Source: an uncultured Veillonella sp. (GTDB lineage: Bacteria; Bacillota; Negativicutes; Veillonellales; Veillonellaceae). From it: a stretch of DNA of 64,000 bases. Below, one piece after another: positions 17,360 to 26,205 of this stretch; position 1 is the stretch's first letter, and every line of letters starts with the position of its first letter. Where the stretch lies: assembly GCA_900544365.1 (NCBI GenBank), contig UQVF01000002.1, positions 1-64,000 on the forward strand, written 5' to 3'. Under the pieces are notes generated by a model, which made no database searches, had not been told where the DNA came from, and worked only from the letters and a program-made list of their open reading frames with translations. Made by a program: the position numbers and the translations under genes.

Positions 17360-17862
17360 TGGGATTGCATACACCGAAAGAGGCGGGATGGACATTCGCC
17401 TCAGTCATGGAACAAGCTTTGAGGCTATTAGGACCACGGTCCTTAAGTACGTTAGAGCTGAGACGAAAACTGTCTCAACGTTCTGTGCCTAGTGAACTGA
17501 TTCATGATGTAGAAGAAAAACTGTTGGAGCTCTCTTATTTAGATGATGAAGGTTTATCGGAAGAAGCTTTGCGTGCCTATATGGAGGCAGAAAAGTATAG
17601 TACCTATTACATTCGTGAAAAAATGCGTGAACGAGGTCTTGCAGTATCTTATGTATTAGATGACTATGACGAATGGTCCGTAGCGGTAAAACTATTAGAA
17701 CAACGATTTCACATATCTGATGAAGAACGGTTAACCGGCATAGAAGAGGGAGAAGAAGATAAGTTTAGCAAGAAAAAAATAATTTACTTTCTGAAGAATC
17801 GTGGCTTTTCTGTGAGTACAATTCAATCTATTTGTTATGAATGGGGCCCCTATTTAGAGTAG
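17359..17862 (+). CDS. recX: Regulatory protein RecX
   Basis: A 167-residue, mostly helical protein with three-helix RecX repeats, for example ALRLLGPRSLSTLELRRKL and YYIREKMRERGL. RecX binds the RecA filament and modulates its activity. The gene overlaps recA by one base. A GCCCCT/AGGGGC hairpin overlaps and follows its stop. Confidence 0.9.
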   Translation: MGLHTPKEAGWTFASVMEQALRLLGPRSLSTLELRRKLSQRSVPSELIHDVEEKLLELSYLDDEGLSEEALRAYMEAEKYSTYYIREKMRERGLAVSYVLDDYDEWSVAVKLLEQRFHISDEERLTGIEEGEEDKFSKKKIIYFLKNRGFSVSTIQSICYEWGPYLE

Positions 17863-17872
17863 GGGCTTTGTC
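17846..17872 (+). terminator. Hairpin at the end of recX
   Basis: GCCCCT (17846-17851) pairs with AGGGGC (17861-17866), followed by TTTGTCTT. The stem is short and the T-run interrupted, so it is a modest terminator. Confidence 0.5.
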
Positions 17873-17901
17873 TTGACATTCCACGGTGTATGAACTAAAA
17901 T
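17873..17901 (+). promoter_or_regulatory. Strong sigma-70 promoter for rny
   Basis: A perfect TTGACA (17873-17878), a 17-base spacer and TAAAAT (17896-17901) lie about 70-115 bases upstream of the candidate rny starts. Confidence 0.75.
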
Positions 17902-17969
17902 TAAAATAGCCTTAATAATAAGCAAAATAAAATTTGAAAGCAAAATGGGCGAGAAACCGGGGGGAGCGG

Positions 17970-19553
17970 ATGTATCGACTTCTCCTTTTTTTATGCAAGT
18001 GGGAGGTGAACACGATTTTAGAATACAGCATTATTGCCGTAGTCATGGTATTAATTGGTCTTGGAGTAGGCTATTTATTGCGTCGCAATATTGCAGAAGG
18101 TAAGCTAAATAAAGCGGAAACAGAGGCTGCACGTATTGTTGCTGATGGCGAGCGCTTAGCAGAGTCTAAGAAGAAAGAGGCGTTACTGGAAGCAAAAGAA
18201 GAAATTCATAAATTGCGTGCTGATGTAGATAAAGAAAATCGTGATAGACGTAACGAATTACAGCGTCTTGAACGACGGATTTTACAGAAAGAAGAGCAAT
18301 TAGACAAAAAACTAGACAGTATTGAGCGCAAAGAAGAGTCCTTACACCATAAGGAGCGAAACCTAGAAAAAGCGGAAGAAAAAATTGAAGCATTGCATCA
18401 ACAACAAATGGAAGAGTTAGAGCGTATTTCTAGTTTAACATTCGATGAAGCAAAGCAAATTTTACTGACAAAAGTAGAACAAGAAATTCGTCACGATACT
18501 GCTGTGATGCTTAAAGATTTAGAGCAGCAAGCAAAAGAAGAGGCGGAAAAGAATGCTAGAGAGATTATCTCTATGGCTATTCAACGATGTGCAGCTGATC
18601 ATGTGGCAGAGTCTACAGTGTCTGTTGTAACATTGCCGAACGATGAGATGAAAGGCCGTATCATTGGCCGTGAAGGACGTAATATTCGTGCTTTGGAAAC
18701 GCTGACGGGTATTGATTTAATTATTGATGATACACCAGAAGCAGTTATTTTATCCGGATTTGATCCAATTCGTCGTGAGGTAGCACGAATTGCCCTAGAA
18801 AAACTCATTGTAGATGGACGTATCCATCCAGCTCGCATTGAAGAAATGGTTGAAAAAGCACGCCGTGAGGTGGAGACAACTATAAAAGAAGCTGGTGAGC
18901 AAGCAACTTTTGAAGCTGATGTACATGGCTTACATCCAGAAGTGATTCGTATTTTAGGCAGACTAAAATATCGTACTAGTTATGGACAGAATGTGTTAAA
19001 ACACTCTGTTGAAGTATCTCATTTAGCAGGAATGATGGCAGCGGAATTGGGCTGTGATGTAGTACTGGCTAAACGCGGTGGTTTATTACATGATTTGGGC
19101 AAAGCCTTAACACATGAAATTGAAGGATCTCACGTGGAAATCGGCGTAGATCTTGCTAAAAAATATCATGAAAGCGTATTGGTACAAAACTGTATTGGCG
19201 CGCATCATGGTGATGAAGAATTTAAATCTGTAGAGGCTGTATTGGTAGCGGCAGCAGATGCTATTTCTGCAGCACGACCAGGAGCTAGACGCGAAACTTT
19301 AGAAAATTATTTAAAACGATTATCTAAGTTGGAAGAAATCGCTGAATCTTTTGAAGGCGTTGAAAAATGCTTTGCTATCCAAGCAGGTCGAGAGATTCGC
19401 GTTATGGTAAAACCAGATAAAGTAGATGATGTGGAAGCGAACTTGTTAGTGCGTGACATCATTAAACGAATCGAAAATGAATTAGAATATCCAGGACAAA
19501 TTAAAGTTGTGGTTATTCGTGAAACACGAGTCGTAGATTACGCGAAAAAATAG
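17970..19553 (+). CDS. rny: Ribonuclease Y
   Basis: RNase Y is a membrane-anchored endoribonuclease that starts mRNA decay. A single N-terminal membrane helix (SIIAVVMVLIGLGVGYLL) is followed by a long coiled coil, a KH domain with GRIIGREGRNIRALE, and an HD domain with the metal-binding pair in GGLLHDLGKAL. The tail VVIRETRVVDYAKK is conserved. The start is uncertain. ATG 17970 has GGGGAG just upstream but adds an unusual 15-residue leader. GTG 18006 is in frame with little spacing. ATT 18015 follows GGGAGGTGA at good distance and would give the usual short RNase Y N-terminus. Confidence 0.93.
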   Translation: MYRLLLFLCKWEVNTILEYSIIAVVMVLIGLGVGYLLRRNIAEGKLNKAETEAARIVADGERLAESKKKEALLEAKEEIHKLRADVDKENRDRRNELQRLERRILQKEEQLDKKLDSIERKEESLHHKERNLEKAEEKIEALHQQQMEELERISSLTFDEAKQILLTKVEQEIRHDTAVMLKDLEQQAKEEAEKNAREIISMAIQRCAADHVAESTVSVVTLPNDEMKGRIIGREGRNIRALETLTGIDLIIDDTPEAVILSGFDPIRREVARIALEKLIVDGRIHPARIEEMVEKARREVETTIKEAGEQATFEADVHGLHPEVIRILGRLKYRTSYGQNVLKHSVEVSHLAGMMAAELGCDVVLAKRGGLLHDLGKALTHEIEGSHVEIGVDLAKKYHESVLVQNCIGAHHGDEEFKSVEAVLVAAADAISAARPGARRETLENYLKRLSKLEEIAESFEGVEKCFAIQAGREIRVMVKPDKVDDVEANLLVRDIIKRIENELEYPGQIKVVVIRETRVVDYAKK

Positions 19554-19568
19554 TCTACATAAGTGGTT

Positions 19569-19603
19569 GGAGCAGCCTTTGGCTGCTCTAACTTCTTTTT
19601 TTT
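19569..19603 (+). terminator. Rho-independent terminator of rny
   Basis: GAGCAGCC and GGCTGCTC form an 8-bp stem with a TTT loop, followed by CTTCTTTTTTTT. Confidence 0.85.
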
Positions 19604-19636
19604 CACACTATATATGTATTGCATATATAGTGTGAA
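19602..19636. repeat. Perfect 15-bp inverted repeat between rny and dnaG
   Basis: TTCACACTATATATG and CATATATAGTGTGAA are exact reverse complements around a 5-base loop. The flanking T-run and A-run could extend the stem. It may act as a second terminator or a binding site for the dnaG-rpoD unit. Confidence 0.7.
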
Positions 19637-19756
19637 GAAAAAGAAAGTAAATCGAAGTAGGAGTTTTTGTATTTATGTAGAATAGTATAATAGAGAACGT
19701 ATACATATCTGTTATATTTTGAAAACACACCGTTGTACATAGCTTAGGAGAGTGAC

Positions 19757-21520
19757 ATGAGCAAGTTTTTCACTGATGACATAATTGAACAAGTCAAAAA
19801 TGCAAATGATATTGTATCTGTCATTTCTGAGCATATTCCACTGAAGAAGAAAGGGAAAAACTATTGGGGTTGTTGTCCATTTCATAATGAAAAGACACCT
19901 TCCTTTAGTGTGACCCCTGAAAAGGGATTTTTTTATTGCTTTGGCTGTCGAGAGTCAGGAAATGTCATTAGTTTCTTGATGAAATACGATAATTTAACTT
20001 TTCCTGAGGCCATTGAGCGATTGGCCAGTCGTGCTAATATTGCTTTGCCAGAACGAACTGTATCATCTGCTGAGAGAAAACGTATGGCTCGTTTGGAATC
20101 AATGTATGAAGTGAATGAATTAGCTACGAATTTCTTTCACAATTGTTTGATAAAAACAGAGCTGGGGAAAGAGGGACTAGACTACTTATTAAAGCGTGGA
20201 CTATCGATGGAAACTATTACAAAGTTTCGATTAGGGTTTGCTCCAGATGGATGGGATAAATTATATACTGCCTTTACAGGTCGAGGTGTAGATTTTAATG
20301 TGCTGTTGGAATTGGGGCTGTGCCGTAAAAATGAGCAAGGCAAGATATACGACTATTTTAGAAAACGTGTAATGTTTCCCATCATGGATGGCAAGGGGCG
20401 TGTATTAGGATTCGGTGGTCGTGTTCTTGATGACAGTAATCCGAAATATTTGAACTCTCCAGAAACAGAAATATTTAACAAAGGGCATCTATTATTTGCT
20501 TTTTATCAATCCTATCGCAGCATTCGTGAAAAGAAACAGGCTGTCCTCGTTGAGGGATATATGGATGTGTTGAGTTGTCATAATGCAGGCATTACGAATG
20601 TAGTGGCATCGCTGGGCACAGCGTATACGAAAGACCACGGTAGGCTATTGATGCGTCAGGCAGAGGAAGTTGTCCTTGCTTATGATATGGATGGTGCAGG
20701 TCGTACGGCAGCTAAGCGCGCTATCGAGTTATTGCAAAATACAGAATTTTCTGTTAAGGTAGTATCTATGCCTGATGGAAAGGATCCCGATGACTTTATT
20801 AAGAATCATGGGCCTCAAGCGTGGCAAGAATTGGTGGATACATCACCAAAAGATTTTGAGTTCTTATTGAATGAAAGTTTGAGCCGTCACGATACTAATT
20901 CAGTGGAAGGAAAGAGGGCTGTATTGGCCGATATATTTCCTTTCATTGGGGGTCATGAAAGCCAAGTGCGACGTGATGAATATTTAAAAGCCTTGGCATT
21001 GCCATTATGGTTAGATGTGAGTACTATTATTACTTATTTTAGACAGTTTCTTCGACAAGGAAATATAGAATTAAAACAGCAGGCTATGAACGTGCCTAAG
21101 GAGACTTTCACAGACGAAGAAGAATTACTGTACTGGATAGGTAAGGATAATGACATATATAGTTTGGTAAGCCAGTATATAGGGGGAGAAGATTTTACAC
21201 ATCCCGTGTATAGTGCCTATTATGAAAAGGTAGGTGAGCTAGTCATTGCTGGTGAAAGTTTGTCAGATGTTGTTTTAGAGGAATCTTTAGATCCTGAATC
21301 TTGGCATATGTTTGGCAAATGGTCGGTTTTGATTGACCGAGAAATGAATGAGGAATTATTGCATAGTTTAATTCGAAGTGTGCGATTAAAATCCCTTCGC
21401 AATCAATATAAGGAGCATAGTCGATTAGCAGACCAATTAAGTCGAGCTAATGATCCTAGATTTATAGAAGAGTTACGTATGTGTCAGGACTTACAAGAAT
21501 TAATTAAACAGTGGTCTTGA
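19757..21520 (+). CDS. dnaG: DNA primase DnaG
   Basis: A 587-residue primase that makes RNA primers at the replication fork. The N-terminal zinc finger is CPFHNEKTPSF followed by FYCFGC. The central RNA-polymerase domain starts with YLLKRGLSMETI, and the TOPRIM fold has VEGYMDVLSCHNAG and YDMDGAGRTA. The C-terminal helicase-binding region is diverged, as usual. AGGAG lies 6 bases before ATG 19757. dnaG followed by rpoD is the classic macromolecular-synthesis operon order, and rpoD starts 21 bases later. Confidence 0.97.
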   Translation: MSKFFTDDIIEQVKNANDIVSVISEHIPLKKKGKNYWGCCPFHNEKTPSFSVTPEKGFFYCFGCRESGNVISFLMKYDNLTFPEAIERLASRANIALPERTVSSAERKRMARLESMYEVNELATNFFHNCLIKTELGKEGLDYLLKRGLSMETITKFRLGFAPDGWDKLYTAFTGRGVDFNVLLELGLCRKNEQGKIYDYFRKRVMFPIMDGKGRVLGFGGRVLDDSNPKYLNSPETEIFNKGHLLFAFYQSYRSIREKKQAVLVEGYMDVLSCHNAGITNVVASLGTAYTKDHGRLLMRQAEEVVLAYDMDGAGRTAAKRAIELLQNTEFSVKVVSMPDGKDPDDFIKNHGPQAWQELVDTSPKDFEFLLNESLSRHDTNSVEGKRAVLADIFPFIGGHESQVRRDEYLKALALPLWLDVSTIITYFRQFLRQGNIELKQQAMNVPKETFTDEEELLYWIGKDNDIYSLVSQYIGGEDFTHPVYSAYYEKVGELVIAGESLSDVVLEESLDPESWHMFGKWSVLIDREMNEELLHSLIRSVRLKSLRNQYKEHSRLADQLSRANDPRFIEELRMCQDLQELIKQWS

Positions 21521-21541
21521 TGTAATGAAAGGAAGAGCACA

Positions 21542-22768
21542 GTGGCAAAGAAGAAAAAACAATCGCAAGTGCAAGAGATTATAGCGGTTTTATTAGAAGA
21601 AGCAAAACGAGATGGTGTCATTACAGCAAAACAAATTTCCAATGCACTTTCAGAACAAATGGAAGTGACAGCAGAACAATTAGATAGTATGTATGCAGTA
21701 TTTAATAATTTAAATATTGAAGTTATTCAAGATGATGACCATGATTCAGATAGTGAGTTAGCTATACATGATGAATTGTTAGATAAGGATCTTGAAGTCG
21801 AAGTGGACGTAGATGTGGAACATTTAAGTAGTGACATCGATATTACAGAGGAAGATGACGATGAGGAGAAAGAAATTAATCTAGATTTGTCTATTCCTGA
21901 AGGTATGAATATTGATGATCCGGTGCGCATGTATTTAAAAGAGATTGGCCGTGTTCCATTGTTATCTGGTGATGAAGAGATTATTTTGGCACAACAAATT
22001 GAGGCAGGCAATGCAGAAGGTGCTAGCTATAAAGAGGTACGTTTAGGAAATAGTGCAAAGCAAAAATTGATTGATGCCAATTTGCGTCTTGTAGTTAGTA
22101 TTGCAAAACGTTATGTAGGTCGAGGTATGTTGTTCCTAGATTTGATTCAAGAAGGTAACTTAGGTCTTATCAAAGCGGTTGATAAATTCGACTATACTAA
22201 AGGGTATAAATTCTCTACCTATGCTACATGGTGGATTCGCCAAGCTATTACAAGAGCCATTGCTGACCAAGCTAGAACGATTCGTATTCCTGTACATATG
22301 GTGGAAACGATTAATAAATTGGTGCGTATTCAACGTCAATTGTTACAGGATTTGGGGCGGGAACCAAGCCCAGAAGAGATTGCAGCAGGCATGGGGATTA
22401 CCGTAGAACGGGTACGTGAAATTCAAAAAATCTCCCAAGAACCAGTTTCTTTAGAAACTCCAATCGGGGAAGAAGAAGATTCACATTTGGGTGATTTCTT
22501 AGAGGATAAAGATGCAGTAGCTCCAGATGATGCGGCTAGCTTTATCCTGTTGCGTGAGCAAATCGTAGAAGTGTTTAGTTGTTTAACAGATCGTGAGCAA
22601 CAAGTCCTTGAATTACGATTTGGCTTGAAGGATGGAAAACCTCGCACCTTGGAAGAAGTAGGTCAATTTTTTAATGTAACCCGTGAGCGGATACGTCAGA
22701 TTGAAGGGAAAGCGTTAACAAAATTACGTAATCGAGGTAAACGAGATAAAATTAAAGACTTTTTATAA
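21542..22768 (+). CDS. rpoD: RNA polymerase primary sigma factor (RpoD/SigA)
   Basis: A 408-residue sigma-70 group 1 protein. A short region 1.1 and an acidic stretch (residues 60-118, rich in Asp and Glu) precede region 1.2 (DDPVRMYLKEIGRVPLL). Region 2 has NLRLVVSIAKRYVGRG and FDYTKGYKFSTYATWWIRQA for -10 recognition. Region 3 and region 4 (RFGLKDGKPRTLEEVG, RERIRQIEGKAL) follow. The start is GTG 21542 with AAGGAAGAG upstream. It directs housekeeping transcription, and the promoters called in this window fit its consensus. Confidence 0.97.
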   Translation: MAKKKKQSQVQEIIAVLLEEAKRDGVITAKQISNALSEQMEVTAEQLDSMYAVFNNLNIEVIQDDDHDSDSELAIHDELLDKDLEVEVDVDVEHLSSDIDITEEDDDEEKEINLDLSIPEGMNIDDPVRMYLKEIGRVPLLSGDEEIILAQQIEAGNAEGASYKEVRLGNSAKQKLIDANLRLVVSIAKRYVGRGMLFLDLIQEGNLGLIKAVDKFDYTKGYKFSTYATWWIRQAITRAIADQARTIRIPVHMVETINKLVRIQRQLLQDLGREPSPEEIAAGMGITVERVREIQKISQEPVSLETPIGEEEDSHLGDFLEDKDAVAPDDAASFILLREQIVEVFSCLTDREQQVLELRFGLKDGKPRTLEEVGQFFNVTRERIRQIEGKALTKLRNRGKRDKIKDFL

Positions 22769-22771
22769 TAC

Positions 22772-22799
22772 TTGCTATTTCATAATTGTGTGGTATAAT
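22772..22799 (+). promoter_or_regulatory. Promoter of the amino-acid-binding lipoprotein gene
   Basis: TTGCTA, a 16-base spacer and a perfect TATAAT with an upstream TGG (extended -10) lie just after rpoD and 47 bases before the next start codon. Confidence 0.65.
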
Positions 22800-22846
22800 T
22801 TATGTATAAATAATCATAAGTAGTGAATATATTGTGGGAGGTAATT

Positions 22847-23629
22847 ATGATTAGCATGAAAAAATTAGGTCTTATCCTATGTACGGCTGTTCTTAGTGTA
22901 GGTTTGATAGCTGGTTGTGGTAGCGATAAAAAAGAGGCGCCATTGACACAAACAGCAGGGGTATTGAAAGTTGGTTCTGAAACGACTTTTCCTCCATTTG
23001 AATTTGCAGAAGAAAATACGAATAAATACATTGGTTTCGATGTGGATTTAAGTGAAGAAGTAGCAAAACGATTGGGATTAAAATTAGAATTTGTCAGCAT
23101 GGGATTCGATGCGTTGATTCCAGCTACACAATCTGGTAATATCGACATGATTGCAGCAGGTATCAATGCGACACCAGAACGTGAAAAAGCGTTGGCATTC
23201 TCTGAGCCATACTTTAAAGAAGGTGGTTTCATCACTATTGTTCGTAAAGATAATACAGATATCAAAAAAATGGACGACCTTGCTAATAAACGTGTAGGTG
23301 TTCAAATCGGTACAGTGCCTGTGGAAATGGCGAAAGCAATCCCAGGGACAGATGTAAAAGAAATGGATTCCAATAGTAACATTTTCATGGCATTACAAGC
23401 AGGTACAATTGATGGCGCTATCATCGACCAAGCGGTGGCTATGTACTACTTGAAACAAGGCGCAGATAAAGATCTTAAATTGGTAGGAGAAGGCACAGAT
23501 GCACCTCCATTCGTATTAGGATTCAATAAATCTAACACAGCATTACGTGACAAAGTTAACGAAGCTTTGAAAGCGATGCGTGAAGATGGAACATATCAAA
23601 AAATTTATGATAAGTGGTTTGCAAAATAG
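22847..23629 (+). CDS. Polar amino acid ABC transporter substrate-binding lipoprotein
   Basis: A 260-residue family 3 solute-binding protein. A signal peptide ends in the lipobox LIAGCG (cysteine near residue 25), so the mature protein is lipid-anchored. The fold signature is LKVGSETTFPPFEF, followed by YIGFDVDLSEEVAKRLG and FDALIPATQSGNIDMIAAGI, which is typical of glutamine/arginine/histidine binding proteins. ATG 22847 follows GGGAGGT, and an earlier TTG lacks a binding site. There is no permease or ATPase downstream, as the next gene is on the opposite strand, so its transporter partners must be elsewhere. Confidence 0.9.
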   Translation: MISMKKLGLILCTAVLSVGLIAGCGSDKKEAPLTQTAGVLKVGSETTFPPFEFAEENTNKYIGFDVDLSEEVAKRLGLKLEFVSMGFDALIPATQSGNIDMIAAGINATPEREKALAFSEPYFKEGGFITIVRKDNTDIKKMDDLANKRVGVQIGTVPVEMAKAIPGTDVKEMDSNSNIFMALQAGTIDGAIIDQAVAMYYLKQGADKDLKLVGEGTDAPPFVLGFNKSNTALRDKVNEALKAMREDGTYQKIYDKWFAK

Positions 23630-23630
23630 T

Positions 23631-23744
23631 TCTGCTATGTAGCCTGTAGCGATTTTAACTAAATATTGCAAAGGGAAGAGCACGGTATACTCCTCACAAA
23701 CGGTATTTCATAATGTTTGTTCGGAGCACACCGTGCTCTTCTTG
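23631..23744. repeat. Extragenic palindromic repeat, complete copy
   Basis: The element contains a perfect 12-bp outer stem, GAAGAGCACGGT (23675-23686) with ACCGTGCTCTTC (23730-23741), and an imperfect inner stem with CTCC/GGAG and AAAC/GTTT. It probably ends transcripts from both sides, since it lies between convergent genes. Its left part, including TAACTAAATAT and AAAGGGAAGA, recurs at 24,915-24,985. Confidence 0.6.
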
Positions 23745-23810
23745 TATTTGTGTAATTTAGTTAATAAGGTCGCCACAAGGTTACTACGCATGACTGCGTT
23801 CCTCAGAGAG

Positions 23811-24817
23811 TTATAGGGTATGCGCTAGTTTAATATATTCCCGGATGCGTTCACAAGAGTTGTGAAAGGCTTCTTGTTCGCTTGGTGTTAGGTGTAATGT
23901 TAGGATTTCCTCGATGCCGTTTTTGCCGATGATGGCAGGGACGGATGCAAAGACGTTGTGTTCGCCGTATTCGCCTTCTAATTTGCAGGATAGAGGTAAT
24001 ACTTTTTGTTCATCGTGGAAGTAGGCACGGATAATCTCCGTAACGGATGCAGCGATGCCAAATTCTGTAGATCCTTTTCCGATGAGGACTAGGTAACCAC
24101 CGTATTTCATTTGTTCGACTACAGCATTTTCATCAAAGGTTGGGAAACGGTGAGGGAGCTCTTGTTGAAGTTCTTTTAAAGGTTTGCCAAATACTGTAAC
24201 GTGAGACCAAGGGACCATAGCGCTTCCACCATGTTCACCCATAGCGTAGCAAGATAAGGAACGGCGATGTACATGGATTTGTTCCGCCACTAATCGTTGT
24301 AAACGAGCAGAGTCTAATGATGTGCCAGAAGAGATTATTTTATGTTTTGGGTAGTCTAAGTATTCCTGTACATAGGCTGCCACTACATCGGCAGGGGGGG
24401 GAAAGCTGGAGAGAAAAACCGGTGGATATCTGCCACTACATCGGCAGGGTTGGAAATGCTGACGATAAAACCGTTGAAGCCAGAGGATTTCACACGAGGT
24501 AAAAATTCACGTAATACTTCTATGGTGGAGCCTAGTGTATCTAGTCGATCTTGTTCTGGGGAAGGCAGAGGGCCAGCAGAAATAACGAGAATATCGCAGT
24601 CACTGATATCTTCAGGTTCACAAGCGAAGGCTTCCACACGATGGGGTAAGTAACTTACGGCATCATTAATATCGGTAGCTTGGGCAATAGCTTTATCTTT
24701 GTCGATATCCACCATGTATAACTGGTCAACCTCTCCTTGAGTAGCAAGGGAAAATGCCACGTGGGATCCTACATGACCGGTGCCGATAATGGCAACTTTT
24801 CGTAGTTTTATAGACAT
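23811..24817 (-). pseudogene. L-lactate/malate dehydrogenase family gene, broken by a 53-bp insertion
   Basis: The two halves together make a normal-length (about 317 residues) NAD-dependent lactate/malate dehydrogenase. The first half has the Rossmann motif VAIIGTGHVGSHVAF and ends at SISNPADVVA. The second half resumes at AAYVQEYLDYPKHKIISSGT and keeps TSLDSARL and the catalytic histidine in GEHGGSAMVPW. Between them a 53-bp insertion shifts the frame, so translation from ATG 24817 (AGGAGG upstream) stops at TAG 24383-24385. The insertion repeats 19 bases of the gene and contains a run of eight G. One extra G would restore the frame with an 18-residue insert. Loss of function, phase variation or a homopolymer sequencing error are all possible. 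Confidence 0.8.
24377..24448. repeat. 19-bp direct repeat with G8 tract inside the dehydrogenase gene
   Basis: CTGCCACTACATCGGCAGG occurs at 24377-24395 and again at 24430-24448, 53 bases apart. Each copy is itself a small dyad (CTGCC/GGCAG). The first copy runs into a G8 tract at 24394-24401. The uninterrupted gene should contain only one copy. Confidence 0.9.
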
Positions 24818-24914
24818 AGAAATCCTCCTATTTTGAAAATTGAAAGTATATTATTAAATCGTAATATGTATTAGGATAAAACTTTTAAGGTCTTACGTCA
24901 ACACGTCACTTGTT

Positions 24915-24985
24915 TTGCTATGCAGTCTCTGGCGTTTGTAACTAAATATGATAAAGGGAAGACCGTAACACACCCTTTCTCAAAC
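24915..24985. repeat. Extragenic palindromic repeat, right half missing (candidate attL region)
   Basis: This copy aligns with the left half of the element at 23,631: TTGCTATG, then TAACTAAATATG and AAAGGGAAGACCGT, then CTCAAAC. The expected closing arm (a complement of GGGAAGACCGT) is absent, and unrelated prophage sequence starts after about 24,985. This suggests that the phage integrated inside the palindrome. Confidence 0.5.
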
Positions 24986-25013
24986 TATACAGTGGTAATA
25001 ATTACATAAATTC

Positions 25014-25050
25014 AGAAACCCCGTAACCATGCGTGTTTACGGGGTTTTCT
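25014..25050. terminator. Bidirectional terminator after the integrase gene
   Basis: AAACCCCGTAA (25016-25026) and TTACGGGGTTT (25037-25047) form an 11-bp stem, followed by TTCTCATTTTT on the plus strand and TTCTGAATTT on the minus strand. Confidence 0.75.
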
Positions 25051-25071
25051 CATTTTTGATTTACTCTAATT

Positions 25072-26172
25072 TTAGGCATTTTCTAGACGGTTGCTCAACT
25101 GTTGCTCAACCTTTTGAAGATCATCACCGAACGGAAGTTTATTCACGGCATCGATATATTGTGTGATAGTTTTATGAGTATATACTCCTTGTGTGATATT
25201 GTTCTGTGTAGAATGTCCTACTATGTTTTTGATTAAAATTTCTGGAACATCATAGTCGCTGCACAATGTAATGAATGTATGGCGAGTATCATGGGGCTTG
25301 CGTCTATCCATCCCCAATCGCTCACATAGTTCAGTCAACCTTCTTCTATATCCATCCTGCCCAATAATACCATCCATTAAGCATATTGACCGCTTAAATT
25401 TGGCTGTAGCGTATAACTCCTGGATGAATGGGGCGATGCACTCGGCAATAGGAATGATGCGGTCACGTCCTGCATCGGTCTTTGAACCTCCTACCATATA
25501 TCGCTCTTTTAGGTGAATGTCATTGACTTTCATGGATAAAAGTTCACTTAACCGAACTCCAGTATAAACGTAAATTAGTACAATTTTAACAATCTGTTCA
25601 TCCTGGTGTAACCAAAGTTTGTATATATCTTCTTCACGGAACGGGGTTGCCTTCTTAACAGATGTAGCATTCTTGCTGATAATAATGTCTTTCATATAAT
25701 TTTTAACAAGCACTTCATTTTTAATAGCTATATTACACGCTTTTATCAATGTTGATTTTATAACATCTTGATACGATTTGCTGTACGTAAATTTATCAAA
25801 AAGGGGTTGTACATGAGCGGTTCTTAGTGCGGTTATATCCATTGCTAGAATGGGTTTCATCATCTTTTTAACAGCATTAATTACCTCTATTCGACCTGCT
25901 GAAAGGCCCTCGCGTTCAGCTTCTTCAAAATACCATTGAAAGCACTGCTCAACAGTGATCACTCGTTTTTTCTCCAATGCGGTAGGGTCGATGGAGAATA
26001 GGGCCAATGCCTCGTAGGCTTCCTTTTGACTTGCGTAAGTACCTAGAGTTTTACGAATTGGCTTGCCATCGTCAGTCCATCCAGTCGTGATGACTGCACG
26101 AAATGGCTTGCGTAATTTCTTATGCTTCATTTTATAAACGGAGCCAGATCCATTAGAACGTTTTAATGCCAT
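25072..26172 (-). CDS. Prophage tyrosine integrase
   Basis: A 366-residue phage integrase. An N-terminal arm-binding domain (SGSVYKMKHKKLRKPFRA, AP2-like) and a SAM-like core-binding domain precede the catalytic domain. The catalytic residues are visible: Arg in YTGVRLSELL, Lys in the beta-hairpin GGSKTDAGRD, HDTRH, the His of GHSTQNN, and the Tyr nucleophile in GVYTHK. It catalyses site-specific insertion and excision and sits next to the left prophage end, as integrases usually do. ATG 26172 with AAAGGTGG upstream was preferred to GTG 26184, which lies within the binding site. Confidence 0.94.
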   Translation of the reverse strand: MALKRSNGSGSVYKMKHKKLRKPFRAVITTGWTDDGKPIRKTLGTYASQKEAYEALALFSIDPTALEKKRVITVEQCFQWYFEEAEREGLSAGRIEVINAVKKMMKPILAMDITALRTAHVQPLFDKFTYSKSYQDVIKSTLIKACNIAIKNEVLVKNYMKDIIISKNATSVKKATPFREEDIYKLWLHQDEQIVKIVLIYVYTGVRLSELLSMKVNDIHLKERYMVGGSKTDAGRDRIIPIAECIAPFIQELYATAKFKRSICLMDGIIGQDGYRRRLTELCERLGMDRRKPHDTRHTFITLCSDYDVPEILIKNIVGHSTQNNITQGVYTHKTITQYIDAVNKLPFGDDLQKVEQQLSNRLENA

Positions 26173-26205
26173 AAAAATAACCACCTTTCATGTGTAGCAA
26201 ATACA

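Noticed and set aside
19602..19636. Insertion sequence or MITE between rny and dnaG
   Set aside because: Only a 35-base palindrome is present, with no target duplication or second end; a terminator or binding site is more likely.
24818..25071. tRNA gene as the phage attachment site
   Set aside because: No cloverleaf-like sequence or CCA end is visible in this gap; the truncated palindrome is the better candidate.
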